Notes under the pieces: model-generated
What the model was told of the DNA's origin: nothing
What the model saw: the letters and a program-made list of their open reading frames with translations, nothing else
The model's database searches: none
Assembly (NCBI GenBank): GCA_027886175.1
Contig: JAJNNQ010000026.1
Coordinates: 23,578,001-23,642,000, forward strand
Length of the DNA: 64,000 nt
DNA from: Phylloscopus collybita
Taxonomy: Eukaryota; Chordata; Aves; Passeriformes; Phylloscopidae
Reading direction: 5' to 3'
In this document: positions 60,801 to 64,000 of the stretch, piece by piece
Layout of the letters: every line of letters starts with the position of its first letter
Position numbering within the stretch: the first letter of the stretch is position 1
Program-made: the position numbers and the translations under genes

Positions 60801-63139
60801 ATTTATAAGCTGGGGCTATGCTGGTTCCTTTTGCACTTGACTGATAATGGTGTGAATATGACATCATTTTTGTTGGGCTTTGTCATCCATTGAAGTTAAC
60901 TGAAAGAGTTTCACTGGGCCTGGAGGGCACTCCTGTCCTGGTGGGCAGTTCTAGAAGGCTTTCATGAGCACAACAGTATTCAGTATAAGTTGTGCTGGCA
61001 TGAGCTCAGACTGTGTAATTCTGTGTACCCAGAATTACAAATAAGTAATGCAAGATGCTGCCACCATATGCCATCAATATATAAAGGGTGCCAAAACGAA
61101 AGGCTTTCATCCAGCTCTGTGACTATGGCAAAGAGCAATGAATACATGAATAGATCTCTTTCAGACAAATTATATGGATGAGTGTATTTCACAGGTTACA
61201 AAATACTTTTAAAGCATACAAGGTATGTTCTTAGCTTGTAAGTATTTAAATATACACCAAGCTCATCCTGGTTTTATTTGCTTTGCTTCTTCCTCGTTTT
61301 CTCTTTGGAGTAACAACTTATCATGCAGTCTGCTTATCTTCCTCATTAATGAGATTTCAGTTTAACTCATTATGCTTCCACCATCGTATTTTTCTCCTAT
61401 AATATTTCTTGATTCATGTAATCCCTTCCTAAAAAGATGAAACACTGGGATTTGTAATTGGAATAACCTTTATTTATGAGATTGTAATGGTTTCTTTCCT
61501 CTAAATTGATTTAAATCAACACAATTCAATTAATTTCTTTCTTGTGCCTCTGTCAGTTGTATTAAACTAATATTCTAATATTGCAGTAGGGTCTATAACG
61601 TTGTTTATATAATGTAGTTTCCTGCCTTGGCACAGGGGTTACTGGACTTGCACCCTGTGCAAGATGTATCTCCCTTCTAGTACAAAAGCCAGTCTGCTTC
61701 AGCTACTTATCCTCATGCCCTAGATTTGCACTTGGGCTTTTTTCCCGTTCTGTTACACGCAAATATAGTAGTAGTCTCACTTCACTATTTGTAGACACCT
61801 ACAGTTTTCATTTGGAGTGTTTTGGTAAACTGGAAACTGCTTTGATATTTACTTTAGCAAGTGGTTGGAATACAAGATTGTTCATTTAGGAGACTCTCTT
61901 TTAAAATCTAACAATTTAAGTGGAGTGTGAAGTCAAGCAAACCTTGAGGTATATGAAATACAACAGCTCCAATATGGAGGTTTGGTGACTGTACACAGAC
62001 ACTGTTTTTTTTTTCTTCTCATGAATGGATGCTTTTGTGACTCTTTTGTTCCCTTTGGAACTTCTTTTTACAAAACCCTAATTAAAATGAACAAATCAAG
62101 GATGACTTCAGAATATATTTCTTTTTCTGCTTATGCTTTCTACTGGGATATCACTCCTCTAGAGCAACGGAAGGTTATTGAAAGAGGAAAGCAACTTTTC
62201 AAATTATATTAGATAGGTCTTTATTGTTTGTTTCCAGGTGATACTTTTCACCAGATAGTTTAAAATCAATATTATTTTAACTTCTCTCCATTTCAGCCTA
62301 CACAACTTTCATCTGCATGCACATTTTTTTTACTGAGTGCAAAAATTGAATTAGATTAAGAGGGACTTCTCTCTTTTTTTTCTTACTCTCTTTTTGACTT
62401 CTTAACTTTTCAAGATTTCTCCCACTTTCAAAATGCCTCAGAGGAAGAAGAAGAATTCAAAATGAGATTAATTGTTTTTTTAACACTCTTGAAACTGATA
62501 CTGAAGCCTGAGAAAGTTTTTAGAAGTTCAGAGAAACTAGGAAAAAAAAAATGAAACTAGAAAATGACACGCATTTGGTGATAGAGAAAAGGGAAAGAAT
62601 AAAGAGAAAACACATCATCCCCAACTTCATCCTGGGTTTTCAACATCTAATATCAAATGAAAATAAAATTGAGGAGTTAATTGGAAATATTTGTTTAGTC
62701 TTAAATACTATTAATAAAAACACTTCATGAATATAAAAATCAAGCTAAAGGCACCTGAATTACCCCTGATTTGGGAGTTTGCTTAGAATTCACGTGTTAC
62801 TTGCAGACATGATTACGGCAAGATCCTTTCTGCCCTTTGCAAAAGAGCTAAGCAGCTGAAGCACTTATCCTCTAGGGAGGGCTGAACCTGTGTCTCCATC
62901 CAGATGCTCCCTGTGTGTCCTGAGAGAGGCACCTTTCCATACTCTGCTGGCATTTTTGGCATCACATGTCTGGAAATGCAGCAGTTGAGGGGCAGGTCCA
63001 GTGGCAGATGTGTGCAATCATAACTTAGCCTTTGGTTAGGGCAGGCATACAGCTACAGCTAAAATGTATATGCATTTACATTAAACCATAATTAAAAGCC
63101 AGGAGATAGGGTCCCAGACAGATCACATCTGACTTTGAG
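54801..63139. other. Unique AT-rich noncoding DNA
   Basis: No gene supported over 8.3 kb. T-rich runs occur near 55116-55143 and 59031-59050. A GT-rich patch lies near 56009-56028. The segment 61330-61620 is AT-rich with a perfect 14-bp palindrome and homeodomain-type cores and is listed as a finding. An 8-bp inverted repeat lies at 61630-61660. No RNA gene or recognised transposon. Confidence 0.55.
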
Positions 63140-63207
63140 TTTTTTTGTTTGTTTGTTTTTTGGTTTTTTTTTGTGTTTTTTTTTTTTTTCTTTTTTTTTT
63201 TCCTTTA
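63140..63207. repeat. T-rich low-complexity tract
   Basis: Long T runs broken by single or double G or C, including (GTTT) units at the left. A minus-strand frame through it codes a lysine-rich stretch that is an artefact. No flanking direct repeat was found, unlike the poly(T) at 30 kb. Confidence 0.95.
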
Positions 63208-64000
63208 AATTTGACATCACAGTCGTGGCAATGAGTCTGCCTGCCCAGCATGGATTGAGAAACCAGACTGTACCAATCTTCTGACAAAGGACTCACTCCA
63301 AAGTCTAATAAAGCTGCACTTGGGTCTCTGCAGAGAAGAAGTGAGCAGTACTCATGTGGCAAAGTGCTGCTGGCTCCAAGAAGAGCCACAACAGAGGAGG
63401 TAATAGTGACTGCAAGCTGGAAGTCACCCAGCACAGCGCAACTTGGCTCCTCATTCCCTGGAAAGGCTTCTCCTGGAGAAAAAAACCAAAAAACTTCAAG
63501 ATTCCAAAGAAAGCCATTGAATAGGTAGAAACAACACAGAGAACTTCAGAGACTAAAAACGAGATGCAGGAATTCAGTTAAATGGTAAAATGCCCTTGAG
63601 TATACAATGAATTTTGTCCCACTCCAAGTCTTTAAACTGGGACTACACTCTGTGGAGAGAAATACTCTGTGTGTGGGAGACATCAGCCAAGTCTTCCAGA
63701 CTGAATACACTGTGTCATGTGATCACAAAATAGTAGATTTGAGCACTGGAACAGATGTTCTACTTAACAGTGAGTGAAATTGCAGTTAATAAGAATTTCT
63801 TTTTATTGCTTTGGCATTGAGTTCTTTCCCAAATACTCACTATATATGATCAGCCAGACTCAGGGCAACAGCTCATTCATAGACCTGTGTATAGATAAAT
63901 TGTTCCCTCCCTGGTTTCTTCAGGCAGTCTGATATGGAGAAGAACAGAGACATACTACTGCTGCTGATATTTTGAGAGTGGTTTGATATGAAGGAGCTGC
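63208..64000. other. Unique noncoding DNA at right edge
   Basis: No gene, paired splice signals or repeat recognised. The right edge is cut by the window. Confidence 0.55.

Noticed and set aside
63140..63207. Second poly(A) retroinsertion at the T-rich tract
   Set aside because: Interrupted T runs with GTTT units and no flanking direct repeat; simple-repeat origin is adequate.

Overview
This window looks like ordinary nuclear DNA from a bird, most likely a songbird. The evidence is the repeat content: 3' ends of CR1 LINEs with the avian ATTCTATGA-type tail, a CR1 reverse-transcriptase fragment, and several long terminal repeats (LTRs) that resemble avian and passerine ERV families. Those families are recognised from memory, without a database search. 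The DNA is AT-rich, CpG-poor and dense in stop codons on both strands. I found no complete protein-coding gene, rRNA, tRNA, CRISPR array or CpG island. The setting is best read as a gene desert or a large intron. All the long open frames lie in low-complexity tracts, antisense to repeats, or in unique sequence with no recognisable motif.

Layout. 1-9.3 kb is mostly unique sequence with two short CR1 tails (6.1 kb, 8.6 kb). 9.3-9.9 kb is a minus-strand LTR. At 10.5 kb there is a 110-bp segment with good splice signals at both ends and an open frame throughout, the best exon candidate here. At 11.0 kb there is a minus-strand CR1 tail. 13.9-15.0 kb holds two different LTRs almost side by side; the second is a solo LTR with a 6-bp target duplication. 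24.3-24.85 kb is a minus-strand LTR with a polypurine tract on its internal side, so it is probably the 3' LTR of a decayed provirus whose interior would lie to its right. A 30-bp sequence just inside that interior recurs exactly at 27.9 kb. At 30.0 kb a run of 49 T is bracketed by a 10-bp direct repeat, which looks like a short poly(A)-tailed retroinsertion on the minus strand. 32.2 kb has an AT-rich self-complementary repeat. 33.6 kb has a frameshifted CR1 reverse-transcriptase piece. 42.4-42.7 kb is CA-rich and then A/C-rich low complexity. 44.1-44.5 kb is another minus-strand avian LTR. From 44.6 kb to the end the sequence is unique AT-rich DNA with simple A/C- or T-rich tracts and a few segments that resemble conserved noncoding elements.

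No genes work together here, and I see no convincing undescribed system. The items most worth checking are the poly(T) insertion with its direct repeats (poly(A) retrocopies are rare in birds because CR1 does not use poly(A) tails), the candidate exon at 10.5 kb, and the provirus remnant with its repeated 30-mer.
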